Positions 1 through 11,618 of a stretch of 64,000 nucleotides of DNA are shown in pieces. How positions within the stretch are numbered: the stretch's first letter is position 1; every line of letters starts with the position of its first letter. The notes below the pieces were generated by a model. That model searched no databases. It had not been told where the DNA came from and saw nothing but the letters and a program-made list of their open reading frames with translations. This stretch comes from Phallusia mammillata. Its lineage: Eukaryota > Chordata > Ascidiacea > Phlebobranchia > Ascidiidae. Location: positions 24,675 to 88,674 of the forward strand of contig QLIY01000295.1 in assembly GCA_003260075.1 (NCBI GenBank), in the 5' to 3' direction. The position numbers and the translations under genes were made by a program.

Positions 1-785
1 AAAAAAGAAAAAAGAAAAAAAGAAAAAAAGAAAAAAAAAATATAGACAAAAACAATATGTGTCCCCTTCAGGGAAGGGGACCCATAATTAAGTAAAGTGT
101 GACAAAAATAGCCCCTCGAGGAAAATTGAGATTAAAGATTAAATTAATGATGTTTTTAACCAGTATTATAAAGTCACTAAAACTGTCTTGCTGAACCTCA
201 TGAATAAGAACTACAACCAACATCGGAAAGTAAAATGTGTTTATTGTACAAGTATATTTGTAACACAATGAAGGCACATACAAACCTTTATTCTTTAGTT
301 TACGGATCCGCTCTCATCATCCCACTGTTGCCTGCAAATTGACAGCATTACAAATTAACTTAGAAGATGCCGAATACAATTTTTAAACAAAGAGCACACA
401 ATACCACTTAAGAGGTAGACTTATTCGTACAATGGCGGTAGAGCTAGCGTAAGAAATCTCAAAGAACAAAGTTTGCTAAGTAGCCTACTGATAGATTATT
501 ATCATTCAGACTGTAGGGATCTCGACATTTAGTTTCCTGTCCTATCTNGCACGAGCCGCCCCTGCAAACCATCCTCACAATTTATGTAGCTCGCATTAAG
601 CGGATGTAGATAAACATTTTATTGGGTTGCATAGCCTACTACCCAAAATAATAATAATAAAACATAGAAGCTTTGACGATAAAGTGCATGTATTGTTTTG
701 GTCATTTTAAATTCTTAAGTAACTCTGACAAACGCTTAGCGACTATTTTTAACAGTTTCTTGTTTGTTTGTTTGTTTCTGCGCAG
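1..785. other. Upstream flank of A1, no gene supported
   Basis: The window opens in A-rich simple sequence (1-40). A single N at 548 marks an assembly join. The stretch 600-780 is similar to the intron of copies A2 and A3: it shares a block around 'cattttattggg' and 'agaagctttgacgataaag' and leads into the exon 2 acceptor at 784-785. The expected 70-nt first exon of A1 is not found here; it may be lost at the N or lie upstream of the window. Short minus-strand frames here have no support. Confidence 0.5.
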
Positions 786-1319
786 TTAACGCCTCACCAC
801 CAATATGTTTTGTCGGGATGATTATATTGGGCGTCTTCTTGATCCCTCTCGGCATAACCATAACAACCACGGGTATTTCTTACGTTGCCGGACCGATTTT
901 GCTCCGCTTGGGGTTCATATTAGTGGTAATTGGTGCAGAGATGTCTCGAAAAAAAACAACAAGCAGGACTTGTAACGAGAGATCAAGTCGTTACAACCAC
1001 TGTACAGCAACCCTATGTGGTCCAACAAGGCGGTGTAGCCCAGAACGTTAACATGCAAACCAACGTTCACCCGACGACCACTATTTACCAAGCTGGTCAA
1101 CCGCAAGTGACCACTACGTATCAACAACACCAGCAGAGGGCGCAAGTACCAATGTCGGCGCCACGGGGACAAGGCTACCAAGAACCACAAACCACTGAAA
1201 GCGATCTCCCAAATAATCCGGGAGCTGCACTAGGTTACCCTCCGAACAATCCGAGTTACCCACCACAGAGCTTCAGTCCTGCCCCTCCAGCTTATAACGA
1301 TGTTGTAGACACAAAATAA
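786..1319 (+). pseudogene. Family A copy 1 (A1), exon 2 with one frameshift
   Basis: Homologous to exon 2 of the intact A3 gene. The acceptor 'ttctgcgcag' ends at 785. The exon first encodes two hydrophobic segments (about ICFVGMIILGVFLI and YVAGPILLRLGFILVVIG), then a Gln/Thr/Pro-rich tail with QQPYVVQQ, tandem YPPNNPSYPP-type repeats and a terminal PPAYNDVVDTK. Membrane part and tail lie in different frames; the +1 switch falls near an eight-A run at 949-956, where A3 instead encodes a Cys-Cys-Lys juxtamembrane stretch. A homopolymer sequencing error is possible, so the copy may be functional. The tail is otherwise open to its stop. PPxY motifs bind WW domains such as those of Nedd4-type ligases; that role is inference. 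No first exon was found. Confidence 0.7.
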
Positions 1320-3232
1320 GTCTAAAAAAACGTTTGAACACCTGAATATTAATTTCTTTTTCAAACCAATCACTAAAGTCTTTAAAATAGAAATGTGGGA
1401 ATACAATTGTATTTGTTCAACCCGTACGAAGAGATATGTTTTATATTGTGTGGATACATACGTACTATAAACCTGTTTCGTATCAAACGACTTGTAACTT
1501 TGCTTTTGATGCAGTTTATATTTTTGATGTTTGAATGTCTCGTCTTGCAAAAGAATAAATAAAATATCAATCCATCATAAATGTAAGTAAATACGGAGTG
1601 TTGAAAGTCCCTTTGATGTGTGTTTAAAGCGTTTGTTTTCTCGTGCAATTTAAACCGCAAAGCATTTTTCGAAGATATTTCTATTCTTTTGTATGTTTTG
1701 TTGAACATTATACAGTTTGGGATGCGTGTCAAGTTTACAAACTATGTCATAACGTGCCACTGCGTCTCTCTTAGCATTGGTCAGGTTTACATTAAGTTTA
1801 TTGCTATATTAAGCCCCATATAGCTCAGCAGAGTACATTTCGAGCCGGTAAATGTTGCCTATAGTTCATGTTTTTTTAACGTTATAAAGTAACTATTAAA
1901 GAAATAGTTATGAACCAGTGTTGAATTAAAGACACTTTGGGATAAGTGTCGAGTAGCAATAATTAAAAGATAACTCAAATCTGAACTTGGTTGCAGTCAA
2001 CCCATAACAATAAACAGGCATTCGCGATTGCATTTAATCATAACTGGTCACATGATAGTCTTTTAAGTGGTGGATATAACTGATTTGACAGTACAACGGC
2101 ACCAGGTTAACGACCGCGTTCTCGATTTCAACATTTATTTTTATCCGTCTATTGCAGAGGTGTCCAACTCGAAAACACCGCCGGGACAATTCTGGTTTTA
2201 AAATATACACGCGTGCCATTAATCTTGTCTTAAACGGTTTGGGCTTAATCCGAATATTTCGCCAATATGTAGAACTATTAAATGGTTAGAAAAACTGTCA
2301 TCAAATGCAAGTAAACTTGTTTATGGTACTCCAGAAACCTTTTGTTTATGCCACAAAAGCAAATAGTTTGCAACGGCTTATGTTTTAATTTTATTAGTGG
2401 GTTTTGTAACTTGTTCACTGCACGATAATCGTTGCTAAGAATATAGGACATTAACAATAAACACAAAAATAATTGAAGTCCTAATGTTTACCATCTGAAT
2501 GTTTGCAAAACCTCGTGTGCAATTTTCAAATGCTCCACGTGTTGGGCACCCCTGGTCTATTGGTTTAAAAATAAGTCCAGATTTTAACAGCATGCACAGA
2601 TAATCGATCGACAATCATAAGTACTGCTGTTAGGTATCGTAGTTTAAGTATAATTCGCAATTGGTGGATCTTTCTATATGGATAGAAATTGCACACTTCC
2701 GAAACATGAGGCGATATTTTAAACCAACTGGTAGAGGCCGACAGTTAAAAAGTGTATTCGGGTCTGGTTCGGACTTAAGTTAAAGTAAAATGGGTTTAAA
2801 TCGGTATAGATATAGAGCCACAAAACCATTCACTTTCCGGGTGATTGAGTTACACGTTCATTTAACAACGCCATAAGAAACCGATAAATGACGAAAGCAC
2901 AGTTAAATGACACATACTATACTGGTGACCCTTCACGAACATATCAACCTCACATTTAGGTGTGTTTTTTTTCTAAAATTATGATAACAAAGATATAGTA
3001 CTCTTTATCCACCAGTTATCCTTTTCATATATTTTTTTCAATATTTAAATCCCTCTGTTGCGCGACCATACGCGTTTCATTAAATATCTTTCAGTCGTAA
3101 TATTTTTCACTAAAGGCCGCATCGTGTGGACAGCAAAACTATGTAGCAGACAAAGAGGATACTGTTGTATTTTCAACTTCTACCCAGCTTGTTAAAGATG
3201 TACATTTAACTAATTGATCATTTTTAACGCAG
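1320..3232. other. Intergenic between A1 and C1
   Basis: Holds no supported gene. The part from about 1620 to 2900 is a diverged copy of the intergenic module found at about 8250-8860 and 16100-16440, sharing 'tcaggtttacatta', 'gcacac' and 'ggcacaccagttaaa'-like stretches. It therefore belongs to the tandemly duplicated unit. Short frames on both strands are not conserved between the copies. Confidence 0.5.
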
Positions 3233-3639
3233 ACTGCTGTTTCGCTTACCTGCTACTTATGCTGATTCTGTCGCTCCTGCCTATCCTTTACTAATTTATT
3301 ACTGCCGTGAATGGTGCAATCGAGGCCATGGTTACCCTGGGCCACAAACCGCAGCCTTTGCCAGCACGCAATATCGTAACACCAAGTCAAAGTCAACATG
3401 GTCCAGTTGTTATAACCACTTACCAGCAACAACGACCGTACGTAATCCAGCAAGAGGGCGTAACGTTCAGATGGTTGACAACGGTTACCCAATGATGACG
3501 AACGCAAATTACCAACCGGACAACCGCAAATTACCACCCAATGAGCCCAAAATATGCAGCACCGCCTGTAAGCTATGGAAGAGCACCACCACCGTATAAC
3601 ACTGTACTAAAGTCTTTTAGTTGGAAATTTTTGAGTTAA
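3233..3639 (+). pseudogene. Family C copy 1 (C1), decayed exon 2
   Basis: Aligns with exon 2 of C2 (16973-17370). The acceptor 'tttttaacgcag' ends at 3232 and is followed by codons for DCCFAYLLLMLILSLLPIL, a truncated membrane segment. The frame then shifts before the conserved YYCREWCNRGHG segment, and shifts again near 3350 (two bases missing relative to C2) into VTPSQSQ and QQRPYVIQQ. The end of the tail keeps SYGRAPPPYNTV, a PPPY WW-ligand motif. At least two frameshifts make this a pseudogene unless the assembly is wrong. The expected phase-1 first exon was not found upstream. C1 keeps CAA at the position where C2 has a stop, and PPPY where C2 has PLPY, so each copy preserves features the other lost. 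Confidence 0.7.
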
Positions 3640-4835
3640 GTTTGAGGAAAAATGTTTGCAATAAAATTTGGGCATGTGTTGTTATTGGTTTTGTTTCAGA
3701 AATTCGGGTTGAAGTGATATTCAAAATTTCACAGCATAGAACTTCTTTAACGTAAAATAAACAGAAGATAAATGAACTGATAACTAGTGTACTAAGGAAT
3801 AACTTTGATATGACATAAACCGCCGAAAATGCTTGTATATAAACTACTGGTTCTGTCTTTATTTCAAATTCTACATATTTATGCATTTTATCCACAACTA
3901 AAACTTATAAAACAGCTGTAGTTTACGTGATCAAACGTAAACGAAATCTAAACTTTACGTGTGAAAAAGCAGTAATTTTCGTAAGTAAGCGTAACAAATT
4001 TTGAAACATTTAAAATTTTGGTGTGCAAACGTAAAAAAACTGTTTTAGGTTATTATGGAGTAGAAATGTACTTTAAGCGTCTGAAATGCATTGTTTTTAA
4101 AAGAAAGTGTGCCACAAGAAAAACATTGCACAAGCTAACAATAATTGGTAGTAGACAGCAAACGCCTCATCAAAATCATGACGTAACCGTTCTGCTTTTA
4201 ATGAAGGCTCAACTGGTACATTCTTTGTCAGTACGTGACTAAAAGGTTAAGGTTCATCATGTATTAATAACATACAGTTTACATGCCTAATGTGAATGAC
4301 AGATAAAACAGTGACGTGAATTTATAACAACTAAAGCTACTTTAAGCTTGTCATAAACTCAATAGCATATAACTTTCCCCATTTTAACGCATCAGCGGCT
4401 GAAGGACTGTTTCACTTGTCTATCGCAAAATGTCCTTATAGGGCAGTGGTTCTCAACCTTTTGTGGAACGTAGCCCCCTAAAAGTAACTTTTTGGCATTG
4501 TGGCCCCCCTTCAAAAATTAAAATGGCAACCCGTGTTAGAATTCGCTACTAATCTGGGTTTTTAACAGGTCGAATAGAGTAAACAAGAATCTGCAATCGT
4601 GAAAAACCTTAATATAGACAAATAAGGTGTGAAATAGTCGATTAAATTAGGGACTAAAGGTATTTGCAGGACACACTTGATTGTGCGCAATAAAAAATAA
4701 AATGGCTTTTAGTGGTTTTTTCTGCCACTATTTACCCCCGCACAAAGGGTTTTATATTTTAATTGATTAACGAAATGGATATGTTTTTATGCAGGCGCAA
4801 ATTGTCGAACCTTAGTTTTAATCAAACTGAATAAA
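3640..4835. other. Intergenic C1-A2 with minisatellite remnant and hAT end
   Basis: About 3910-4060 holds two or three degenerate units of the minisatellite seen in full at 7050-7450 (key words 'caaacgtaaa', 'ttacgtg'). At 4444 'cagtggttctcaacc' is a typical hAT left terminus, but no matching right end was found, so it is a solo end or truncated copy. No gene is supported. Confidence 0.5.
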
Positions 4836-5073
4836 ATGCCAACAGCACAAAACCGAGCCGTGTCCAGCACAAAACCGAGCCGTGTCCGTCACAAATACCA
4901 ATCAACCCGTCAACCGACCCCAGCTGTAGCTAAATGGTGGAATTTACGTGAGCAAACATTTTATTGGGTCGCATAACATACTACCCAACAGAGAAGCTTT
5001 GACGATAAAGGGCCATTTTAAATTCTCAAGTAACGCTGACAAGCGCTTAGTGACTATTTTTAACAGTTTGTTG

Positions 5074-5428
5074 CGGAGTTGTAAACGGGTCTGAAATTGG
5101 GGTCCAAACACGTGAAGCCGGAAACCCGGCCCGAGCCCGAATGATTTTTGAGAAGCCCGTTTATGTCCGAAAGTTTGATGAACAGCCCTATGCATTGGAT
5201 CCTGAGGAAAGACCAGGACGCCTAACACAATAGACAATTGGTCGTAAACAATGCGTTTTATAGATGTTTAAAATTCAGTCAGGTCCAGCAACTGGGGATT
5301 TAGCTGGATAAATTTATTCAAAAAAAGTACTGACACAGAGTGTAAAGTCAGGCACGAATCAGGTCCGTATTTTTAAGAAACCTGAGCCCGAACCCGGCCC
5401 GAAAAGCCCGACCCGACTAACAACTATG
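5074..5428. mobile_element. Non-autonomous hAT-like element in A2 intron
   Basis: Flanked by an exact 8-bp duplication 'gtttgttg' (5066-5073 and 5429-5436). The ends are imperfect inverted repeats (left 'cggagttgtaaacggg', right end reads 'catagttgttagtcggg' in reverse complement). The body is rich in cccg/cggg words. A1 and A3 lack it at this site, where a plain pyrimidine tract runs into the acceptor. It encodes no protein. A relative is at 47423-47614. Confidence 0.8.
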
Positions 5429-5671
5429 GTTTGTTGATTGTTTACTTGTTTCTGCGCAGCTGACGGCACACCAGTCATCTGCTATATAATGTTGATTGCG
5501 TTTGGTGCTTTTTTCCTTTGCCCTTCCGGCATACCTCTAATAGCCTCGGGTGCTTGCCGGAGCAATTATGATCAGCTTGGGAATCGTATTTGCGGTAATT
5601 GGTGTGGTGATGTGTTGCAAGAACCAACAAGCAGGCAATACAAGAAATGTGATGGAAAGTCAAGTCGTAAG

Positions 5672-5698
5672 CCCCCCCCCCCCCCCCCCCCCCCCCCC
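5672..5698. repeat. Poly-C tract (27) replacing coding sequence of A2
   Basis: A pure C run sits between 'caagtcgtaag' and 'accaagctggcc'. In A1 and A3 the same flanks are separated by about 110 bp of tail-coding sequence, so the run replaces sequence rather than adding to it. Confidence 0.85.
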
Positions 5699-5943
5699 AC
5701 CAAGCTGGCCCACCGCAAGTGACAACTCCTTATCAACACCAGCAGGGGGCGCAAGTACCAATGCCGGCTCCACAGGGACAAAGCTATCCAGAACCACAAA
5801 ACACTGCAAGTTATCCCCCGACTAACCCGGACGCTGCCCCAGGCTATCCACCCAACAACCCCGATTTCGCCAATCCGAGTTACCAACCACAGGGCTTCAG
5901 TCCTGCTCCTCCCGCTTATAATGATGTTGTAGACACAAAATGA

Positions 5944-6917
5944 GTCTGTTGCAAAACATTTTTCTGTTACTTCATAACTTTCGCATTACTTTTTTCTTAT
6001 TAGAGATAAGAGATACAAATATGTTGCAGATATGTGCCTCCTAATGAAGTGGAAATTTGCATAGCAGTATGTACTGAATATATTAAGACTTATTTTCTAC
6101 CTACTTATATTTAGTTTCCATTGTCTAGCTCAGTGGCTCTCAAACTTTATTTTTGTTGCGACGCCCCTGGTCAAGTTTTTCTGGACTTGCTAAACACCAG
6201 CAATTAAAAGTTAATGAGGAAACTTATTATTAAAGTTGTACTTATTGATACAACAACAAAAAGCCACGAAACGGAATTATTCTGCGACGCCCTTGGAAAA
6301 CTGAAACGACGCACCAGGGCATCGCGACGCACTGTTTGAGAACTACTGGTCTAGCTATTGGTGCAATTTATAATTTTGAATGTCTTACAGCCTCAAGCAG
6401 CTGTTTCCAAACTGCAAATGATACCCGGTAATGAATTTTTTAAAACTTAAGGGGGTGAATTAATATTTCAATTTGTTTAGCTCGTGGTTTGTACAATACC
6501 TCGGTTTTTGATGTCGACGTAAAGCCCCGTGGTTCGTACGGTTTTGTCAACGCGACAAGAAATGAAACCTGGTGAATTTGTATTGAAACCACCGGCCGAA
6601 TGTTTAAGAATGTTGTAAATGTTATTACCAAAAATATAATAAAGGTTCACCTAATGCAGATGCTTAGTTTTCGTCTTTTCATTGACCCTGTTCTTTCTCA
6701 ATGTGTCTAATTTTCCTGCAAAAAAAACGAATTCAATTTACTGGGTTAAATTTTGCGCATGTTTTTTTTCTCACATTTGCAGGGTATTGTAAATTAGGGT
6801 TTTTGAAATATTTCTGAATTAAATGACGAATGCACTAGTCAGGACGGAAAACAATACAGACCTTCGACAACAAGGCAAGTTTGTGTGTGACACCACAAAA
6901 CTTTCATATGAACAAAT
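5944..6917. other. 3' flank of A2
   Basis: Apart from the hAT element at 6131-6348 this is the 3' flank shared with A3 (12676-14160): common words include 'gaatgtttaagaatgttg' and 'cacaaaactttcatatg'. No coding sequence is supported. Confidence 0.5.
6131..6348. mobile_element. hAT-type MITE with 8-bp TSD
   Basis: Left end 'cagtggctctcaaac', right end 'gtttgagaactactg': near-perfect inverted repeats. Exact 8-bp target duplication 'gtctagct' at 6123-6130 and 6349-6356. 218 bp, no coding capacity. 8-bp duplications and CAG...CTG ends are hallmarks of hAT elements. Confidence 0.9.

Positions 6918-7004
<87 letters not shown>
6918..7004. repeat. Poly-G tract (87)
   Basis: Uninterrupted G run. At the same place relative to the 5' flank ('cacaaaactttcatatg'), A3's downstream region (14140) continues with ordinary AT-rich sequence, so the run marks a break in paralogy with about 70 bp absent. 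Confidence 0.85.
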
Positions 7005-7005
<1 letters not shown>

Positions 7006-7049
7006 TTCCACTTTTTATTGAGAAAATAAAACCTTATGCCACTTTTAAA

Positions 7050-7450
7050 ACAGTTGTTATTTTCGTGATCGAACGAAAACGAAAACCGAGGTCTGCTTAT
7101 AAAACATTTGTAACTTTCCAGAGCAAACGTAAACCTAAATCGCGGTTTACTTATGAAGCAGTTGTAATTTACGTGAGGAAACGTAAACGAAAATTGATGG
7201 ACTTTTTTAAAACAGCTGTAAGTTTCGTAAGCAAACATAAACTAAGGTTTTCTTATGAAACAACTGTAACTTTTGTAAGTAAACGTAAACGAAAACCGAG
7301 GTCTACTTACGAAAAAGCTATCATTTTGGTTCGAAAATGTAAAAGTAATGTACTTGTAATACAGCTATAATTTCGTGAACAAACTGAAACATAACTGATA
7401 TCTAGTTTTGAAACAACCCAAATTTTTGTGATCAAACATCTGAAATTTTG
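7050..7450. repeat. Degenerate ~54-bp minisatellite
   Basis: About seven diverged tandem units containing 'gcaaacgtaaacgaaaa', 'gaggtctacttatgaaac' and 'gttgtaactttcgtga'. The period is about 54 bp, a multiple of three, so a frame stays open (7065-7370) and reads as an 18-residue repeat (TFVSKRKRKPRSTYE type). The same array lies upstream of B2, B3, B5 and, degraded, of B6. It is treated as non-coding because the other arrays contain stops and shifts. Confidence 0.75.
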
Positions 7451-8917
7451 GCGTACAAACGTAAAAAATGTCATTCTTGAAATTTATATTTTGTTGCCTA
7501 AACGACTTTTTTAAACGACTTGTCATTTAACTTATAAAGAAAAGTACTTTTAGTTTGATCAGTTTTTTCTAGATTTAAGCATGAAAAACATTATAAACCT
7601 AATATTTATATATCTTACAGTCAAATGTGTATTGGCAACTTAAAATCTTACAAAGTAGAGTAACCAAGTTTGGGTCCATACAGGCTTTTTCAAATGATAT
7701 GTAAATCGTTGAGGTATATATAACTAAGATGTATTCACAGAAGACTTTTAAGTTACTCGAAAAAAGGAATCTAGTTCTGTGCCTAGTAAATTTACCTACT
7801 TTCGTTGATTAGGTAATTTTAACTTTAATATATTTTGGGAAAACAAAAATTGACCACGTTTTTATGTAATTAACCAGTAAAAAAGAAACATTACGAAAAA
7901 CGTAGTTATGGCCATGGCTTTTTATAGCTTGTGGAGAAGAACACAGTTCACAAAGGGCTTGTATACAAATACATTACAATGCATTGGTTTCAACAATCGC
8001 TTGTGTAATCAATCATCAAGACAGGACCAGCAAATCAGTTTGTCAGCGTTTGAACCCACTGAACCCAAATCCAAGAACGTAACCACTTCCAACAAGTGTC
8101 TTTGTTTCCGATTCGCGAAGTGCAGTTAGTAACACAGCAAACAACAAACAGAGAAAACATGCTCACAAAAGGCATGTATCAGAGAGTAGGCGGACTTGTT
8201 TTGGAAAATACAATAGCGAATAAGTGTCTAAGTTGCAGACAGCAAACACATAGTTCCACTCTTTTGTATGTTTTGTTTAACATCGTATAGTTTAGGTTAC
8301 TTTGCCAGTTAAACTACGGTATAACATGCCACAGTCGCTATAGCATGTTCAGGTTTACATTAGGTTCGTGGCTAAATTAAGCCTTACGTAGCTTCGGTAA
8401 GTATGTTTGCACAGGACTGGCCTTGAAGTATTATGTAACATCTAAAAGGCATAGCTTATCAACCAGTGCTAAATTATACACGCTTTGGAGTAAATATTGT
8501 TAAGAAACAATGATAAAATAACTCAAATTCATAGTTTGTTGCAGTCAACCGTTGACAATAACAAGCATTAGCGAGTGCACTTACTTATTACTGGTCACAT
8601 AATACACAGACTACGTCAGCGCATGAGTCATTTGAGTGGTGCAATACACAAGTGATTTGATCTGATAATGAAACTAAAGACTACAATCATAGAAGTATAT
8701 AACCGCGAATGCTGTTGATCCGGAATCAAAGGTGAACTATGCTTAGGTATAGTTTAAGCAGATGGGTGAATATTTTAATGGATGGAAATTGCACACGTTT
8801 TAAACAAACTGGTTAGGGCGCACAGTTAAAAAAAGTAATTTTCAGGTCGGCTTCGGGCTTCGGGTAAAGTAAAACGGGTGGGGGGGGGGTTGATTTGATC
8901 TGATAATACAAAAACAC
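7451..8917. other. B- and C-unit intergenic sequence
   Basis: 7560-8560 matches the downstream flank of B genes (words 'tatataactaagatgt', 'gagagtaggcggacttg', 'acaatcgcttgtgt'). 8700-8879 matches the C1 upstream flank (2630-2800). No B or C coding exon lies between. A 10-G run at 8880-8889 ends the C-like sequence. Confidence 0.5.
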
Positions 8918-9038
8918 CATTTAATCACTGTCCCCGACTTCAAATGTATTTTTTCCAAATGTATATATATTTTTTCCTACCCGCAGACTACTGTTATACA
9001 AGCTATACACAACCACCAATGACCACAGGGGGGGGGGG
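8880..9038. repeat. Poly-G-bracketed duplicate of B1 sequence
   Basis: G run 8880-8889, then AT-rich sequence containing a 110-bp exact copy (8918-9027) of 9165-9274, then G run 9028-9038. Sequence on either side of the bracket (up to 8879 and from 9041) is collinear with C1's flank at 2640-2885. The bracketed piece therefore interrupts it. Confidence 0.8.
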
Positions 9039-9132
9039 AGTCACCAAACCATTCACCTTCCAGGTAAATGCTAATTTTCACGTTCAATTAACAACGTCAC
9101 TTGTGTTGTCAGGCAACCGATGTTCTTTAGTA

Positions 9133-9163
9133 CAGTGGTCGGCAACCGCCGGTCCGCGGCCCG
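9133..9163. mobile_element. hAT left-end fragment cut by N
   Basis: 'cagtggtcggcaaccgccgg' is a typical hAT left terminus, like that of the element at 35989. It stops at the N at 9164, after which a 110-bp duplicate begins. Confidence 0.6.
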
Positions 9164-9224
9164 NCATTTAATCACTGTCCCCGACTTCAAATGTATTTTT
9201 TCCAAATGTATATATATTTTTTCC

Positions 9225-9418
9225 TACCCGCAGACTACTGTTATACAAGCTATACACAACCACCAATGACCACAAGTTACCACCAACCAGTACCACTTCA
9301 GCAAACTGGACCAGCGAATAAGAATTACCCACCGCCAGACATGGACTACCAGTCAACTAATCCCGGCATGCCATCACCGAAAAGTGGTGCTCCGTATTCA
9401 CCGGTATTCACCGCCTGA
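9225..9418 (+). pseudogene. Family B copy 1 (B1), tail fragment
   Basis: Only the tail of a B gene remains. It aligns from the codons for TYPQTT with B3 (about 19729 onward), gains two bases at 'gctatacacaacc' (frameshift), then reads QPPMTTSYHQPVPLQQTGPANKNYPPPDMDYQSTNPGMP and SGAPYSPVFTA to a TGA. The membrane exon and first exon are absent: upstream of 9225 the sequence is a T-rich stretch unlike the B coding region. The tail is longer than that of B3 and, with B2, shows the ancestral B end. Part of it is duplicated exactly at 8978-9027 across an N. Confidence 0.65.
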
Positions 9419-9547
9419 CAGTTCTTGATAAACAATATACCATAACTTCGAAATCGTTGTGTTAGATTTAATAAATTTAGATACAGTTATGTACTCTTTG
9501 GAAAATATATTTATGCCCTAAACTCTAAATAGTTTTGTTGTACTAAA

Positions 9548-9676
9548 AAGAATATTACCAGCTTAATAACCATATGCGTCAGACTTTTTGTACGTTAATT
9601 GTGTGCAAACAATGCGAGCAAAACAGGTACCACAAGCATCACAAAATAGATTATGACATCATAAACACTTAAGACT

Positions 9677-9775
<99 letters not shown>

Positions 9776-9918
9776 AGCTAGAAATTAATATGGGCTTTTT
9801 GGGCGCTATTAGATATATAAACCAAGTATTTTAAAACAAAAAAGCTGGTAAATGGCGGCCGTTGGTGAAATAAGAATCTGCGATGCGGCCGTCACAGCGA
9901 GAAGGTTGTGCACCCCTG
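9548..9918. mobile_element. Non-autonomous hAT element, left end missing
   Basis: Shares its interior ('gattatgacatcataaa') and its right arm ('tggcggccgttggtgaaata', ending 'aaggttgtgcacccctg') with the complete element at 45171-45715. The left terminus is absent. A 96-G run (9679-9774) interrupts it; the 45-kb copy has a 78-C run in about the same internal region. Confidence 0.7.
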
Positions 9919-11296
9919 CACTTAGGTTTTATTTTGCCTTTTTTGACGTAACAAAGAGCATTGTGCGCGTTGTTCTTAAGCAAAAAACAGTGAAATTTTG
10001 TTGGCAGCAAAAACTTATTACTTCATTTTTTTCATGTTTGTTTACCGATGCCAAAAATACAATGCATCATTTTGGTAAAAACTAAAAATTGCCGGAATTA
10101 AAACAATCCTGAAACAAGTGGCTTGTATTATCAAGTCAGAGTTTAACAAAATGACAAACAGTAACTGCTGATACTACGTTTGAACAAAAACTAAATATGA
10201 TTTACCTAACAAAATGGGTTAAAAACTCAGGATGTAACTTTGGGGTTCGACCAAAGGTTTAAGAATGTCTTAGGGGTTCGGCCGTTATAAAAAGGTTAAC
10301 AACCACTGCTCCATAAAGTACAATTTAAATTCGGCGAATGCTGTCTGGAGCGTTTTTTTAACATTATCATGTAATCTCCACCAACGCATCAGTCATTTGA
10401 GTGGTGCAATACACAAGTGATTTAATCTAATAATACAACGGCACCAGGTATATACCAGTCGTTGACAGTTCCAGGCTGTGTAACAAGCAGTTGCTTCGAT
10501 GTGGACCCAAAGACACGTTGTTTACTGATTAGGAGTAGACGTATTGTAGAGTTAGGACGTAGCTTACTACTGCAAAACAGATAGAATGAACTGACAAAAT
10601 GTGGTGCTTTAAGTTTATTTGAAAAATGTGATGGTTACCCAAGTTTTGCAATAGACGAGTAACTGTATGTTATAGAAGTTATTGAAATACGGTGTAATAT
10701 AAAGTACGTTTGTGTGCACAATATGAGATAAAGATCTTGTGATCTCGTGTTACTCAGTCATAGACAACGAAACTGCGGGCGAGTGTTGAATTTGTTTTGA
10801 TCGAGATAAAAAATGTAACTTACTTAAGCTTCTGAAATCTATTGTTTTTAACAGAAGGTGTGCCACAAAGAAACATTGCACAAGCTCCCAATGATTGGTA
10901 GTAGACAGGAAACATGTATACGCCTTATCAAAAACCATGACGTAACTGGCTTTGCATTCAATTAAGGCTAAACTTAGTGGCGGGATTCAGCCGGTTCGCA
11001 CCGATAGAATCGTGTCACAAAATTTCATGAAATCAGCGAACTGGTTAGCATTTTACTGTCAATGGACGTTTTGTAACATAACGGCTGAAAAATATGACGA
11101 TGATCAAACCGAAAGTTCTCATCCTCGCAAAAAATGTTGTACGCAAATTGTGTTTTTACACATCTGCATCCAATGCCGATGCCTGTAATACCCATCCATA
11201 TCCAAAAGCCCTTTTCTAGACGTACATCGCTTTTTAGGAACAAGTATGTTGCACAAACAACCTACAACATTGTTGTAATCGTTGTATCCTGTAGCG
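9919..11296. other. Intergenic upstream of A3
   Basis: 10250-10310 ends in 'gttaacaaccactg', a hAT right end with no identified left end. 10975-11057 ('gcgggattcagccggttcgc') is a fragment of the MITE family seen at 56192. 10820-10930 resembles 4080-4170 ('acattgcacaagct', 'gtagacag'). No gene is supported. Confidence 0.45.
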
Positions 11297-11618
11297 CAGT
11301 GGTCTTCAACCTAAGGGTCGCGACCCCAAGTGGGATCGCCTAAACTTTGTCTGGTGTCGCTATCAACTTAATTTCTTGGCGTTTAAATTTATTACCCCAT
11401 AAATAATACGTTTTTGTTCTAGTTCGCAGCATTTGGTCATGTTTTGCAGTACAGCTGGTACCTCGTGTCACAATCTAATCGTATATTTAAAGTCTACTTG
11501 AAAGTTTCTGCATTACAAGAAACATTTTTCTTCCTATCAAAAAATAGGGTCGCATGTAAATGCTGATTTAATTTTCTTTCAAATTGGGGGCGCTTTTAAA
11601 AGAGTTTGAAGAACCCTG
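11297..11618. mobile_element. hAT-type MITE
   Basis: Left end 'cagtggtcttcaacc', right end 'gtttgaagaaccctg'. Flanks 'ctgtagcg' (11289-11296) and 'cggtagcg' (11619-11626) match at 7 of 8 positions. Internal GC-rich sub-terminal arms ('gggtcgcgaccccaag') are typical. No ORF. Confidence 0.8.

Larger units (their letters stand above)
4836..5943 (+). pseudogene. Family A copy 2 (A2), multiply damaged
   Basis: First exon at 4836 starts MPTAQNRAVS, homologous to MAPAQNRTVY of A3, but a 22-bp direct duplication around 4845-4888 shifts the frame, and about 8 bp including the splice donor are missing where A3 has 'caaggtga'. The intron carries a transposon (5074-5428). Exon 2 begins at 5460 after 'ttctgcgcag', encodes CFCAADGTPVICYIMLI, shifts frame near 5545, and continues AGAIMISLGIVFAVIGVVMCCKNQQAG. 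A 27-C run at 5672-5698 replaces about 110 bp that in A1 and A3 encode TTTVQQPYVVQQ to TTTIYQ. The tail ends SPAPPAYNDVVDTK with the PPAY motif intact. The duplication and donor loss are independent of homopolymers and argue for a real pseudogene; the C run may be an assembly artefact. Confidence 0.75.

Noticed and set aside
7065-7370. 101-residue basic repeat protein frame
   Set aside because: It is the minisatellite read in a frame kept open by its multiple-of-three period; other arrays of the same repeat contain stops and shifts.
7050-7450. CRISPR-like array
   Set aside because: Units are diverged and directly adjacent with no unique spacers, and the genome is eukaryotic.
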